Assembly: GCA_031272185.1 (NCBI GenBank)
Contig: JAISUG010000065.1
Location: 1-56,927, forward strand
DNA: 56,927 nucleotides
Source of the DNA: Lachnospiraceae bacterium
Lineage (GTDB): Bacteria; Bacillota; Clostridia; Lachnospirales; Lachnospiraceae
Direction of reading: 5' to 3'
Both the position numbers and the translations under genes were made by a program. Of the stretch, positions 8,679 to 17,544 are shown one piece after another. Position 1 is the first letter of the stretch; each line of letters begins with the position of its first letter. A model generated the notes under the pieces. The model ran no database searches and was not told the DNA's origin. It saw only the letters and a list, made by a program, of their open reading frames with translations.

Positions 8679-10148
8679 TCAAGCCCGCCGCAGCGCATCA
8701 CCGAATGCGGCGACGGATTCGGGTTTGGTGGCCCATGACGTGACGAGACGGACGGCGCTTTCGGCGCCGTTTATTTTTTTATAGCGCATGAACCGGAATT
8801 CCGCTTCCAGGCGCGCGATGAGGGCATCCGGCAGGATGGGGAAGAGCTGGTTGGTGCAGGGCGGGTAGAGGAATGGGAAACCCGCGGCTGCCAGATGGCG
8901 GGCCAGCTCGGCTGCGGTTTCGTTGGCGTGGCGGGCCAGGGCGAAGTAGAGCGGGGCGGCGGTGTCAGGGCCTGCTGCCTGGAGGTTGGACGATGGTGTG
9001 CCTGTCGAATGAGCGGGCGAGGGTGCGCCGGTCGAACGAGTTTCCATGGCTGATGCCGAGGATCCGGACAGCGGCATGCCTGCATGCCGGGTGCCCGCTC
9101 GGGATACTGAAAATGTGCCGGGTACGGTTGGGGCCGGTGGGGTGGATAGCACCAGGTCGCATGGGGAGAAGAGTTCCGCGAACTGCACACCCAGGAGCCA
9201 CCCTTTGGCCAGCATGGCGCCCCGCTGCTTGAGGAGGAAGCGGAAGTCTTCCCGGAGTGCGGGGTTGGTGATTACGAGCGCCTCGCCGAACAGGGCACCG
9301 TTTTTGGTACCGCCGATGGTGAAGAGGTCGCAGGCGGATGCGATGTCCGACAGTTCCAGGTCATTGGCGGCACATGTGAGCGCCGCACCCAGCCTGGCCC
9401 CGTCCAGGAAAAGGTACAACCCTTTTTGCCGGCAAAGCCTGCCAAGGGCATCCAGTTCGGATTTCCGGTAGATCAGGCCTGTTTCGGTGGTGTCGGAGAT
9501 ATATACCATCTTTGGCTGCACCATGTGCTCGTCGGTGTGGGCATCCAGGACCTGCCGGACCATATCGGGGGTGAGTCTGCCGGAGGGGGTGGGGGAGAGA
9601 CGCCGTAAGGTTGTGGCGGGGGCGGCTGCAATCGGTCCTGGGGCGGACGCTGCCGGAACTTTGGCGGTTGCGTATGGTACGTCTGTGAAATGCTCCGCCG
9701 CGGCGAATAGGCAGGAAGCCTCTGTGTCGGGGGCGGTAGCGTCCGGGGTGGCCGCAAAATGTTCCGCCGCGGCGAATAGGCAGGAAGCCTCTGTGGTGGG
9801 GGAGGCTGCGTCCTGGGTGGCCGCAAAATATTCCGCCGTCAGCACCTTGTGCCCGGTGGCCTCGATGGCCCCGGTTTCGTGGACGTTTATATGGCCTGTG
9901 GCGGCGGCGATGACCGCCTGGTGGGGCCGCAGCATGGAAGAGATGGCCAGCAGGTTCGCCTGGGTGCCGCCGGGGATGAAGTGCACCGCACCATGGGGGC
10001 AGCGGGCGGCTTCTTTGATAAGGCTGGCCGCCTGTGCGCAGTAAGCGTCCTCGCCATAGCCGTCAATTTGCTCCAGGTTGGTCTGGATGAGTTTTTCCAG
10101 GATGCGGGGGTGGGCCCCCTCGCTGTAGTCGTTGGTGAAGCTGTACAT
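8679..10148 (-). CDS. ltaE: Low-specificity L-threonine aldolase with two in-frame insertions
   Basis: The enzyme cleaves L-threonine or allo-threonine to glycine and acetaldehyde using pyridoxal phosphate. Recognisable parts are the N-terminus (SFTNDYSEGAHP), FIPGGTQANLLAI, YISDTTETGLIY, the Asp motif LFLDGARLGAAL and the cofactor Lys282 in GGTKNGALFGE. It has 489 residues, while the family is about 340. The excess lies in two low-complexity insertions: residues ~108-189, built on a 69-bp tandem repeat (AEYF/AEHF...TEASCLFAA), and ~328-399, rich in Ser, Thr, Ala and Pro. Core motifs are preserved in frame, so the protein is probably made. The start is CAT 10146-10148 with GGAGG upstream; a longer frame to 10418 lacks homology. 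No partner gene is adjacent. Confidence 0.88.
   Translation of the reverse strand: MYSFTNDYSEGAHPRILEKLIQTNLEQIDGYGEDAYCAQAASLIKEAARCPHGAVHFIPGGTQANLLAISSMLRPHQAVIAAATGHINVHETGAIEATGHKVLTAEYFAATQDAASPTTEASCLFAAAEHFAATPDATAPDTEASCLFAAAEHFTDVPYATAKVPAASAPGPIAAAPATTLRRLSPTPSGRLTPDMVRQVLDAHTDEHMVQPKMVYISDTTETGLIYRKSELDALGRLCRQKGLYLFLDGARLGAALTCAANDLELSDIASACDLFTIGGTKNGALFGEALVITNPALREDFRFLLKQRGAMLAKGWLLGVQFAELFSPCDLVLSTPPAPTVPGTFSVSRAGTRHAGMPLSGSSASAMETRSTGAPSPAHSTGTPSSNLQAAGPDTAAPLYFALARHANETAAELARHLAAAGFPFLYPPCTNQLFPILPDALIARLEAEFRFMRYKKINGAESAVRLVTSWATKPESVAAFGDALRRA
9694..9838. repeat. 69-bp in-frame tandem repeat inside ltaE
   Basis: TCCGCCGCGGCGAATAGG recurs at 9694 and 9763, with a third, shorter copy at 9832; the period is exactly 69 bp (23 codons). 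The repeat translates to extra copies of AE(Y/H)FAATxDA..TEASCLFAA, and its template is the host gene's own AEYF segment. Confidence 0.9.
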
Positions 10149-10483
10149 GGCAAACCTCCGCCGCCTGTGGCGGCACCCCCCTAGGGGGGCAGGCAAACCA
10201 CCGCCGGTGCCTGCGACGCTGCCACCCATATTTTTGGGGGGATCGCCACGTTGCCTGGCGGCTCCGGGTGACGAGTGAATGGTACACCTGCAATGACGTG
10301 TGTATTGTAACGCTGCCACCCCCTTGGGCAGGTGGCAGGCGCCCCCACGGACTGCTGGATGAACTTGGAGGATGTGCCACCCCCTTGGGCAGGTGGCAGG
10401 CGCTGTTCTGGTTGACACAGGGGAGTATATCAGATATGATGGTGAAAAGCAAGTGAGGCCGTGATTTGAATGGAGGTGTACCC
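10149..10483. other. Divergent intergenic region between ltaE and uvrB with a hairpin repeat
   Basis: No gene is seen. The block TGCCACCCCCTTGGGCAGG followed by TGGCAGGCGC occurs at 10314 and 10375 (period 61 bp). Each copy is itself a hairpin (TGCCACC against GGTGGCA). A related GC hairpin lies at about 10163-10190. The stretch 10261-10281 (CTCCGGGTGACGAGTGAATGG) closely matches 3974-3994, so it is another dispersed copy. The uvrB promoter occupies 10412-10440. Confidence 0.6.
10412..10440 (+). promoter_or_regulatory. uvrB promoter
   Basis: TTGACA at 10412-10417 and TATGAT at 10435-10440 are 17 bp apart, a near-consensus sigma-A promoter 44 bp before the start codon. No LexA-type box (GAAC...GTTC) is visible near it. 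Confidence 0.8.
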
Positions 10484-12517
10484 ATGGCCGAGTTTCATCT
10501 ACAGGCGCCGTACCGGCCCACTGGCGACCAGCCGGAGGCCATCGATGCGCTGGTGGCGGGTTTCCGTGAGGGGAACCAGTTCCAGACGCTCCTGGGCGTC
10601 ACGGGTTCGGGCAAGACGTTCACCATGGCCAACGTGATACAGGCCCTGGGGAAGCCCACATTGGTCATCGCCCACAACAAAACCCTGGCGGCGCAGCTGT
10701 ACGGTGAGTTCAAGGAATTCTTCCCGGACAATGCGGTGGAGTATTTCGTGAGCTACTACGATTATTACCAGCCTGAAGCTTACGTGCCCTCCACGGACAC
10801 CTACATCGAGAAGGACTCGTCCATCAACGACGAGATCGACAAGCTGCGGCACTCCGCCACCGCCGCCCTGTCGGAGCGCGACGACGTGATCATCGTGGCC
10901 AGCGTCTCCTGCATCTATGGCCTGGGCAGCCCCATCGACTACCAGGAGATGGTGGTTTCCCTGCGCCCGGGGATGGTGAAAGACCGGGACGAGGTGGTGC
11001 GCAAACTCATTGACATACAGTACGAGCGCAACCAGATGGACTTCAAGCGGGGGGCGTTCCGTGTGCAGGGTGACGTGCTGGACGTGTTCCCGGCGTACTC
11101 CGGGGACGAGGCCTACCGCATCGAGTTTTTCGGCGACGAGGTGGAGCGGATTTGCCAGATCGACACATTGACGGGGGAGGTGAAGGCGGAGCTGGGGCAT
11201 GTGGCCATATTCCCCGCATCCCACTATGTGGTGCCCAAAGAAAAGATGGAGCAGGCCGCCGCAGCGATCCTTAAAGAACTGGAAGAGCGGGTGGCGTATT
11301 TCCAGAGCGAGGACAAGCTCCTGGAGGCGCAGCGCATCTCGGAGCGCACCCGGTTCGACGTGGAAATGATGCGGGAAACGGGGTTCTGCTCGGGGATAGA
11401 GAACTATTCCCGCCATCTGGTGGGTTCGGCGCCAGGGCAGCCGCCCTATACCCTCATCGACTATTTCCCGAAGGATTTCCTCATCATCGTCGACGAGTCC
11501 CATATGACATTGCCCCAGATACGGGGGATGTATGCGGGGGACCGCTCCCGCAAGACCACGCTGGTGGAGTATGGGTTCCGGCTGCCAAGCGCACTTGACA
11601 ACCGCCCTTTGCATTTCTCGGAATTCGAGTCGAAGATCGACCAGCTGCTGTTCACTTCCGCCACGCCGGGGGATTATGAGGCGGAACATGAGATGCTGCG
11701 CGCGGAGCAGATCATAAGGCCCACGGGGCTGCTGGACCCGAGCATCGAGGTGCGGCCCGTGGACGGGCAGATCGACGACCTGGTGTCGGAGGTGAACAAG
11801 GAGGTGTCAAAGGGCCACAAAGTGCTGATCACCACCCTCACCAAGCGGATGGCAGAGGACCTGACGGACTACATGCGCGAGGTGGGCATACGGGTCAAAT
11901 ACCTGCATTCGGACATCGAGACGCTGGAACGGGCCGAGATCATCCGTGACATGCGGCTGGACGTGTTTGACGTGCTGGTGGGCATCAACCTCCTGCGGGA
12001 GGGGCTGGACATCCCCGAGATATCGCTGGTGGCGATACTGGATGCGGACAAGGAGGGTTTCCTGCGCTCGGAGACATCCCTCATACAGACGGTGGGGCGC
12101 GCAGCCAGGAACGTGGAGGGCCGGGTGCTGATGTATGCGGACCATGTGACGGATTCCATGGGGGTGGCCATCGACGAGACCAACCGCCGCCGCGCCATCC
12201 AGCAGGCGTACAATGAATCCCATGGCATCACCCCCACATCCATCCAGAAAGCGGTGCGGGAGCTCATCGCCATCTCCAAGGCGACTTTGGAGGCCCAGGA
12301 AAAGGACAAGTGGGCGGACCTGGGGCCGGAGTGGGGGGGGAAGGCCCCTGGGGGGAATGGGCTTTTCAAAGACCCGGAGTCCATGGACGAAAAGGAGCTG
12401 AACAAGTTTATCGCGCAGCTGACCCGCAAGATGCACCAGGCCGCGGCGGAGCTGAACTTCGAACAGGCGGCGATCCTGCGGGACCGGATGGTGGAGCTGA
12501 AGAAGAGGCTGGTTTAA
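10484..12517 (+). CDS. uvrB: UvrABC excinuclease subunit B
   Basis: This 677-residue helicase-like subunit is loaded on damaged DNA by UvrA and recruits UvrC for incision in nucleotide excision repair. Visible are the N-terminal [12 protein letters not shown], the Walker A motif GVTGSGKT, the beta-hairpin signature [12 protein letters not shown], motif II DESH, the helicase C-terminal block ([20 protein letters not shown]) and the C-terminal UVR domain ([20 protein letters not shown]) that contacts UvrC. Length is normal and no insertion is present. ATG 10484 follows GGAGGTG at 10472-10478; an in-frame TTG at 10466 is less likely. uvrA and uvrC are not in this window. Confidence 0.97.
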   Translation: MAEFHLQAPYRPTGDQPEAIDALVAGFREGNQFQTLLGVTGSGKTFTMANVIQALGKPTLVIAHNKTLAAQLYGEFKEFFPDNAVEYFVSYYDYYQPEAYVPSTDTYIEKDSSINDEIDKLRHSATAALSERDDVIIVASVSCIYGLGSPIDYQEMVVSLRPGMVKDRDEVVRKLIDIQYERNQMDFKRGAFRVQGDVLDVFPAYSGDEAYRIEFFGDEVERICQIDTLTGEVKAELGHVAIFPASHYVVPKEKMEQAAAAILKELEERVAYFQSEDKLLEAQRISERTRFDVEMMRETGFCSGIENYSRHLVGSAPGQPPYTLIDYFPKDFLIIVDESHMTLPQIRGMYAGDRSRKTTLVEYGFRLPSALDNRPLHFSEFESKIDQLLFTSATPGDYEAEHEMLRAEQIIRPTGLLDPSIEVRPVDGQIDDLVSEVNKEVSKGHKVLITTLTKRMAEDLTDYMREVGIRVKYLHSDIETLERAEIIRDMRLDVFDVLVGINLLREGLDIPEISLVAILDADKEGFLRSETSLIQTVGRAARNVEGRVLMYADHVTDSMGVAIDETNRRRAIQQAYNESHGITPTSIQKAVRELIAISKATLEAQEKDKWADLGPEWGGKAPGGNGLFKDPESMDEKELNKFIAQLTRKMHQAAAELNFEQAAILRDRMVELKKRLV

Positions 12518-12657
12518 TGCCGGGCAAGCGTATACGCCGTGTTTGTTCGTCGTGTCGCCGGCCTGGTGGGGACACCGGGGATTCGGATGGATGGCAGGCG
12601 TCGGCCGGGTGGGGATGCTGCGCCTTCGGATGGATAGAGGCGCCGGCTGACGCACGG

Positions 12658-14214
12658 CTACATCCGCAGCAGACGCTTCTGGTGTTTCATCACGTGCTGG
12701 AAGTAGGGCTTGCACTTGGCGATGAGCTGGGGCACCGGGACAGGCAGCAGCTCTGCGCTGGCATGTGCTATGGCGAAGACCATGTTGGTGTACTCTTCCA
12801 CGGATGAAAAAGCGATGAGCTGGGTCAGGTGGCTGTTTTCGAGGGTGGTGCACAGCTCGCCGATGGCGGAATAATGCGCCCCCAGCAGGCGGAAAGAGCA
12901 GTGGCTGGGCAGGTGGTCCTTGTCCAGGGTGGGCAGGATGGGTATGATGACGCATGACGCCACGGATGGCTTGTCCAGGTCGTTCTCAATGATGCCGCAC
13001 AGGATGAACCCCTGGTGGTCGAAACGGTCAATCTGGGGCGAGAGCGCCGAGAATGCGGCGACGGGCACCCTGTAGACGCCACCCACCAGCGGTTTGGTCA
13101 TGAGCAGGCGGTTATATTCCTCGTCGGTGAGGTCGCGGATGTTGATGATCTCTGTCTCCACGCCGTCGTCGCCGATGGGCGCGAACCTGGCCAGGAAATG
13201 CTCCGCGGCCCGGTCGAGGCCGGAGAGGATCAATGACCGGCGCCCGGTGTCGGCCAAGGCGTATTCTGACTGGATGCGCGCACAGAAATGCCGAAGTTTG
13301 CCGGAGAGCAAGCTGTCTGCCGCCGCAGGGGAACCCACAGCGCCTGCCGAGGGGTCCGTGCCCATGCCCCCGAAGCCCGACGTGTCGAAACGGGGCATGG
13401 TGTATGGCAGGGGGGCCGACCCGGCATCCCCGTCACCACTTTCGGGTGTGGCGGGCGGCGCAGACGGGAGCCCGGCGGCTGACTGACCGGCGGGTGAGGG
13501 CGCTGCGGCAAATGGGGCGGATGCGGGCATGGTGGCAGCCCAATCGCTGTGGCCTGCGGGCGTGCCATGGGTGCCTGGAATCGGGGGGGTGGATGTGTCA
13601 GGGCCGGGTTCGGTTGGGCCTGTGCCTGTGGCATGACCATCAGTGCCGGTGTTGGATGCAGCGTCGTAATGCGTGGCGTGAGCTGCGGATGGCGCAAGAT
13701 GGGGCCAGGCACCTGTCCCGACGCGTGTGGCGGCATCTGCTGCGCCCGCTGCGACTGGGCCTGCGCTTGTTGCGCCTGCGCCTAATGTGTCTACGCTTGT
13801 TGCACCTGCGCCCGTGCCCGTTGCGACTGGGCTTGCGCTTGTCGCGCCTGAGCCTGCTACGACTAGGCTTGCTGTGCCTACACCTACGGCGTCATCCGGG
13901 AAGGCAGCGCCAGATGGGACACCTGCCCCTATCCCAGCCTCGGATATGTCTTGCGGGAAATACTTGGAACGCAGTTGGGACAGGGCATCTTCCCTGGGGA
14001 TGCTGAGCATGAAAGAAAAAAGGCTCACCAGGTCGTAGCCGCTGATTTTCTGTTTGCGCCCGTTCTCGATCTGTGCCACCCAGGACTGGGAGCGCCCCAG
14101 GTGCGCGCCGACGGTGCCGGCGCTTTTGCCCACGCCAAGACGGGTCTCGACGATGCCCTCCCGCAGTTTTTCGGTGATGGGTATCTTGGTGACTCTGGTA
14201 TCGGAAAGCTGCAT
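12658..14214 (-). CDS. XRE-family regulator with a ~200-residue low-complexity linker
   Basis: This is a 518-residue protein. Residues ~15-75 form a cro/C1-type helix-turn-helix (TEKLREGIVETRLGVGKSAG, HLGRSQSWVAQIENGRKQ). Residues ~95-300 are Ala, Gly, Thr, Ser and Pro-rich, with repeats such as GAGATSAGPVA. The C-terminal ~210 residues are compact and unrecognised by me, perhaps a sensor domain (CARIQSEYALADTGRR; LVGGVYRVPVAAF). A linker this long is unusual in a bacterial repressor. ATG 14214 is preceded by GGAGGT. A promoter lies at 14462-14434 on this strand, and an inverted repeat between it and the gene may be the protein's own operator. No obvious target gene is adjacent; tRNA-Arg diverges from it. 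Confidence 0.75.
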   Translation of the reverse strand: MQLSDTRVTKIPITEKLREGIVETRLGVGKSAGTVGAHLGRSQSWVAQIENGRKQKISGYDLVSLFSFMLSIPREDALSQLRSKYFPQDISEAGIGAGVPSGAAFPDDAVGVGTASLVVAGSGATSASPVATGTGAGATSVDTLGAGATSAGPVAAGAADAATRVGTGAWPHLAPSAAHATHYDAASNTGTDGHATGTGPTEPGPDTSTPPIPGTHGTPAGHSDWAATMPASAPFAAAPSPAGQSAAGLPSAPPATPESGDGDAGSAPLPYTMPRFDTSGFGGMGTDPSAGAVGSPAAADSLLSGKLRHFCARIQSEYALADTGRRSLILSGLDRAAEHFLARFAPIGDDGVETEIINIRDLTDEEYNRLLMTKPLVGGVYRVPVAAFSALSPQIDRFDHQGFILCGIIENDLDKPSVASCVIIPILPTLDKDHLPSHCSFRLLGAHYSAIGELCTTLENSHLTQLIAFSSVEEYTNMVFAIAHASAELLPVPVPQLIAKCKPYFQHVMKHQKRLLRM

Positions 14215-14232
14215 AATGACCTCCGGGGGTAG

Positions 14233-14308
14233 TATCGCTCCACTGACTAAACAATGTGCGTCCGACCTTAGTCGCACTTTGCGCAAGGGTTAGCCGACGG
14301 AGCAATAA
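14233..14308 (-). repeat. Dispersed palindromic element, family 1, copy A
   Basis: Read on the minus strand, it runs from TTGCTCCGTCGGCTAACCC via TTGCGCAAAG to CATTGTTTAGTCAGTGGAGCGATA. It aligns along its full ~75 bp with copy B at 20396-20469 and partly with copy C at 32632-32777. Its ends are imperfect inverted repeats (TTGCTCC against GGAGCRA). It lies in the leader of the XRE gene. Confidence 0.75.
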
Positions 14309-14357
14309 TGTGGGCGGCAAGTGAACATGTCACTTTTCCCACAATATGGATAGTGTG

Positions 14358-14396
14358 ACAAAATGTGCCCTGCGCTGGGTGATTCATACATTTTGT
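14358..14396. promoter_or_regulatory. Inverted repeat, possible operator
   Basis: ACAAAATGT (14358-14366) and ACATTTTGT (14388-14396) are exact complements 21 bp apart. A second, wider pair, TCCCACAA and TTGTGGGA, lies at about 14336-14343 and 14393-14400. The sites lie between the XRE promoter and its start codon, so binding there would block transcription of the XRE gene. Confidence 0.5.
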
Positions 14397-14433
14397 GGGA
14401 GGGATCACGGGCAAAGCACTAAGTATTGTGCCC

Positions 14434-14462
14434 AGTATACCGCATTTTGGATGAATTGTAAA
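14434..14462 (-). promoter_or_regulatory. Promoter of the XRE-family gene
   Basis: On the minus strand TTTACA (14462-14457) and TATACT (14439-14434) are 17 bp apart. Transcription would start near 14427, giving a leader of about 210 nt containing the inverted repeat and dispersed element copy A. Confidence 0.65.
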
Positions 14463-14619
14463 TAGACTAGATGGACTAAAGATGAAAAAAATACAACTCT
14501 TCATAACTGCGTTTGTGGTTAGAAAACCCGATAGGGAATCATGGATAAACATTTCCTTCGTACTGTTTCATCGCACGACTCAAGAGAGGTGCTGCCGCCC
14601 CCTTTTTGCAACAAACCAC

Positions 14620-14648
14620 TTGCGCAAACGGCAAAAGTGTAGTAAACT
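14620..14648 (+). promoter_or_regulatory. tRNA-Arg promoter
   Basis: TTGCGC at 14620-14625 and TAAACT at 14643-14648 are 17 bp apart and end 8 bp before the mature tRNA 5' end, the right place for a tRNA promoter. Confidence 0.65.
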
Positions 14649-14656
14649 ATGCCCAT

Positions 14657-14728
14657 GCGTCTGTAGCTCAGTGGATAGAGCAGTGGCCTCCGGAGCCGCG
14701 TGCGTAGGTTCGATTCCTATCAGACGCA
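14657..14728 (+). tRNA. tRNA-Arg (anticodon CCG)
   Basis: All arms fold: the acceptor GCGTCTG pairs with CAGACGC, the D arm is GCTC/GAGC, the anticodon stem GTGGC/GCCGC encloses the loop CTCCGGA with anticodon CCG, and the T arm GTAGG/CCTAT encloses TTCGATT. The discriminator is A and CCA is not encoded. It reads CGG arginine codons, which are common in this GC-rich DNA. Confidence 0.96.
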
Positions 14729-14793
14729 GCAGCGATGTGGTGAGGGTAGATTGGTTCGCGTAGTTGCGGGCGGCATTTGCATTGGGATGTAGT

Positions 14794-15849
14794 ATGGGAG
14801 ATGTTTCGGGCGGCAGCCGCAGGCGCAAAGAGGATGGCCGTGGCAAACGGCTTCGGGTGGGGATATTCGCTGGAATCACGACTGTGGTCGTAGTGGCGGC
14901 GGGTATCCTTGTTTTTCGTCCTGGGTTGGTGGGCCGGATCCTCCCGTCTGGTGGGGGTGCGTCCCAGACGGCGCAGCAAGGGGAGCCGGGGCAGACACAG
15001 GGAGGCTTGGCCGCAGGTGCGGGCACCGGTGCAGTTTCGGCCAATGAAACACCTGCCGGAGCGGACGGTTTGGCCGGAGGGGACGGCGGGGGAACACTGT
15101 CTGGGGAGGGCGCGCCCCAGGATGGGGCAGTGCCCACCATCGATATGGAAGATCCGATGCCGGACAACAAAGTCTATGATATAGATTTCAGCGAATACGA
15201 GCTGCAAAAGGACACCGACGGGGAGCTGTTCCGATTGGTGGACGATTATTGCAGGGCGAAATCGGAGTCGGATGTGGATTTGCTCCTTAGCGTGTTCGGT
15301 GTCACGTCGGTCGGGGACGAGGAACGGGCCGAGAGAAAAGCCGAGATGGACCAGACCCGCAAATTCGTCGCCGGCTACGAGAATATTGCATGCTATTATC
15401 TCCAGGGGCCCGAGCAAGGCACATACATCGTATACCCGTATTTCGAGATAAGATACCTCAATGCCTCCGTGGCGGTGCCCTGCCTCAATGTGGCCTATGC
15501 CAAGCGAGGCGGGGATGGTACCTACTACCTGACATACAACTTCAACGACAGCCTGGCGGAATACGTGAAAAAGGCCAACACCATGGAAGACGTGCGGCTG
15601 CTATCGCTGCAGATCGACAAACGGGTGGAGGAGGCCAGGCAGCAGGACGCTTATGTCCGGAAGATCTACCAAACCCTGAAGCAGCCGCCCCAGGGGATTT
15701 CGGAAACCCTCGATGCAGCGCCGGAGACATCGGAAGGGGACGCGGGTGTGGAAACGGATGCACCCGAAGTCGGCACCGGTGAGGGCGGGGGCGAAACGGG
15801 TCCTCCAGATGGCGGGGCGGTAGGAGACGGGGACGCCGACACGGGCTGA
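14794..15849 (+). CDS. Membrane-anchored extracytoplasmic protein, function unknown
   Basis: This is a 351-residue protein. A basic N-terminus is followed by one transmembrane helix (~21-41), then a Gly/Ala/Gln low-complexity spacer (~50-125) and a folded domain (~130-300) with an alpha+beta pattern resembling NTF2-like domains (LFRLVDDYCRAKSESDVDLL, YIVYPYFEIRY, ADGTYY-like GDGTYYLTYNF). That fold call is an inference. The acidic Gly/Asp/Glu/Thr tail (~310-351) is part of a 111-bp (37-codon) tandem repeat. The start is ATG 14794 with only a weak ribosome site. queA begins 250 bases downstream on the same strand. Similar single-pass proteins occur in Lachnospiraceae, but no function is known to me. 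Confidence 0.65.
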   Translation: MGDVSGGSRRRKEDGRGKRLRVGIFAGITTVVVVAAGILVFRPGLVGRILPSGGGASQTAQQGEPGQTQGGLAAGAGTGAVSANETPAGADGLAGGDGGGTLSGEGAPQDGAVPTIDMEDPMPDNKVYDIDFSEYELQKDTDGELFRLVDDYCRAKSESDVDLLLSVFGVTSVGDEERAERKAEMDQTRKFVAGYENIACYYLQGPEQGTYIVYPYFEIRYLNASVAVPCLNVAYAKRGGDGTYYLTYNFNDSLAEYVKKANTMEDVRLLSLQIDKRVEEARQQDAYVRKIYQTLKQPPQGISETLDAAPETSEGDAGVETDAPEVGTGEGGGETGPPDGGAVGDGDADTG

Positions 15850-16035
15850 CTGCGGCAGCGGGGGAGGCTTCGGTGCCGGATTCGATGCGTTTCGGGCGGG
15901 GGCGATACGGGCCCTCCGGTCGATGGGGCGGTAGGAGACGGGGACGCCGACACGGGCTGACTGCGGCAACGGAGGCGGTATCAGCATCGGCTTCGATGCG
16001 CTGCGGGCGGGGGCGAAACGGGGCTGACTGTGGCG
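15783..16035. repeat. 111-bp tandem repeat spanning the 3' end of the membrane-anchored protein gene
   Basis: GGGCGGGGGCGA starts at 15783, 15894 and 16005, a period of exactly 111 bp. The first copy holds the last 21 codons and the TGA (15847-15849). The second copy repeats the whole block including a copy of the stop; the third is partial. The unit is a multiple of three. 15850-16099 has no gene. Confidence 0.9.
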
Positions 16036-16099
16036 GCGGGGCAAATGGCGGCGAGGGCGAGGGCGCTTAATAAGGCGAGGGAATAGACGCAGCGACAAT

Positions 16100-17401
16100 A
16101 TGGACATGAAACGCAGTGATTACTATTATGAACTCCCGCCGGGGCTCATCGCACAGGACCCGCTGGAAAAGCGGTCGGATTCCCGCCTCTTGGTGCTGGA
16201 CCGTGACACCGGGGCGGTGTGCCATCGGCATTTCTATGATATCGGGGAATACCTGCATCCCGGGGACTGCCTGGTTATTAATGACACGAAGGTGCTTCCG
16301 GCGAGGCTTCTGGGGGTGCGGGCGGGGAAGGGAGTACCCGATAAAACGGAATCCGATGGTGAGGAAAGCACCCATGATGCCGGGCAGGTAAGCCGCAGGC
16401 GGACGATGGGTTCGGGATCTGTCGTGGATACCATGGGTGGGATGAGTCCGGCGGGGTCGGCGCTTACCCTTGGTGGGGTGGACCATGCAAGGGAGGCAAA
16501 GCAGCAGGGAAAGATGGAAATCCTCCTCCTGCGTCGGCTGTCGGATACGGACTGGGAAACACTTGCAAAGCCCGGGAAGAGAGCCAAGGTGGGCACGACC
16601 ATCTCTTTCGGCGGTGGGGTATTGACAGGGGAGGTCATCGCCATCGGCGACGGGGGCAACCGCATCGTCAGATTCTCTTATGAGGGCATTTTCGAGGAAA
16701 TCTTGGACCGGCTGGGGCAGATGCCGCTGCCGCCGTATATCACCCACACACTGAAAGACAAAAACCGCTATCAGACGGTGTACGCCGCCCATGACGGGTC
16801 GGCTGCGGCACCTACCGCAGGGCTGCATTTCACGGAGGAGTTGCTGGCGCAAATCGAAAGCTCCGGTGTGTCGGTGGCGCGGATCACATTGCACGTGGGC
16901 CTGGGCACCTTCCGCCCGGTGAAAGCGGAGAACATCCTGGACCACCACATGCACGCCGAGTATTATGAAATCGGGGAGGATGCCGCCGGGAAGATAAACC
17001 GCGCCAAGAAGGCGGGGGGGCGGGTGGTCTGCGTGGGCACCACCAGCTGCCGGGCCATCGAGTCCGCCGCAGTGTGGCTGGATGGGAGACAACCGGAGGG
17101 ATCCCAGAGGGGCGAAGCGATAGGAACAGATGGGTCGCCCGGCGGCGGTGGGATGTGCGGCGACTCCGGCGGCACCGGGATCCTGGAACCGGGAAGCGGG
17201 TGGACCGACATTTTCATTTACCCGGGGTACAGATTCAAGCTGATGGATTCGCTCATCACCAATTTCCATCTGCCGGAATCGACGCTGCTTATGCTGGTCA
17301 GCGCGCTGGCAGGGCGGGAAAACGTGCTGCGGGCATATGAAGAGGCGATAAGGGAAGGGTACCGGTTTTTCAGTTTCGGGGATGCCATGCTGATACGGTA
17401 A
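16100..17401 (+). CDS. queA: tRNA preQ1(34) S-adenosylmethionine ribosyltransferase-isomerase with two insertions
   Basis: QueA transfers the ribosyl moiety of SAM to preQ1 in tRNA, forming epoxyqueuosine. Diagnostic blocks are [38 protein letters not shown], the [14 protein letters not shown] motif, [11 protein letters not shown] and the C-terminal [32 protein letters not shown]. It has 433 residues where the family has about 340. Extra sequence lies at ~80-135 (between LLGVRAGKG and MEILLLRRL) and ~335-372 (just before TDIFIYPG), both between conserved strands and without homology. The frame stays open, so a functional protein is likely. The start is ATG 16100 or ATG 16106, with a weak GGCGAGGG upstream. 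Other queuosine genes are not adjacent. Confidence 0.93.
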   Translation: MDMKRSDYYYELPPGLIAQDPLEKRSDSRLLVLDRDTGAVCHRHFYDIGEYLHPGDCLVINDTKVLPARLLGVRAGKGVPDKTESDGEESTHDAGQVSRRRTMGSGSVVDTMGGMSPAGSALTLGGVDHAREAKQQGKMEILLLRRLSDTDWETLAKPGKRAKVGTTISFGGGVLTGEVIAIGDGGNRIVRFSYEGIFEEILDRLGQMPLPPYITHTLKDKNRYQTVYAAHDGSAAAPTAGLHFTEELLAQIESSGVSVARITLHVGLGTFRPVKAENILDHHMHAEYYEIGEDAAGKINRAKKAGGRVVCVGTTSCRAIESAAVWLDGRQPEGSQRGEAIGTDGSPGGGGMCGDSGGTGILEPGSGWTDIFIYPGYRFKLMDSLITNFHLPESTLLMLVSALAGRENVLRAYEEAIREGYRFFSFGDAMLIR

Positions 17402-17410
17402 AGGAAAAAC

Positions 17411-17439
17411 TTGCCATTTCAGCCACTTTGTGCTTTAAT
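17411..17439 (+). promoter_or_regulatory. pfkA promoter
   Basis: TTGCCA at 17411-17416 and TTTAAT at 17434-17439 are 17 bp apart. The start point near 17446 leaves a 100-nt leader. Confidence 0.65.
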
Positions 17440-17469
17440 GAGTGATATGAGTGATATAGGGACGAAGTG

Positions 17470-17504
17470 CCCATGCGCGCCGTGCTCGCACGGGGGCGCA
17501 TGGG
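17470..17504 (+). promoter_or_regulatory. Strong hairpin in the pfkA leader
   Basis: CCCATGCGC (17470-17478) pairs with GCGCATGGG (17496-17504), and inside it CCGTGC (17480-17485) pairs with GCACGG (17488-17493), giving a 15-bp two-part stem. It ends about 30 nt before the pfkA ribosome site and has no T-run, so it is not a terminator. It could protect the mRNA 5' end or bind a regulator. Confidence 0.5.
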
Positions 17505-17544
17505 GGCGAGGCCCGAACAGATACTTTATAGCGAGGGAATGATT

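Noticed and set aside
8679..10418. Longer 579-residue threonine aldolase
   Set aside because: The extra N-terminus covers the intergenic hairpin repeats and the complement of the uvrB promoter region; the family start and ribosome site are at 10148.
10412..10483. SOS (LexA) control of uvrB
   Set aside because: No GAAC-N4-GTTC type box is visible at or near the promoter.
12310..14006. Long plus-strand frames across the end of uvrB and the XRE gene
   Set aside because: They are GC-driven shadows of the real genes with Arg/Pro/Gly-rich nonsense composition and no homology.
14482..14763. 93-codon gene upstream of the membrane-anchored protein
   Set aside because: The frame runs through the tRNA-Arg gene and its promoter and has no protein-like sequence after the first ~30 codons.
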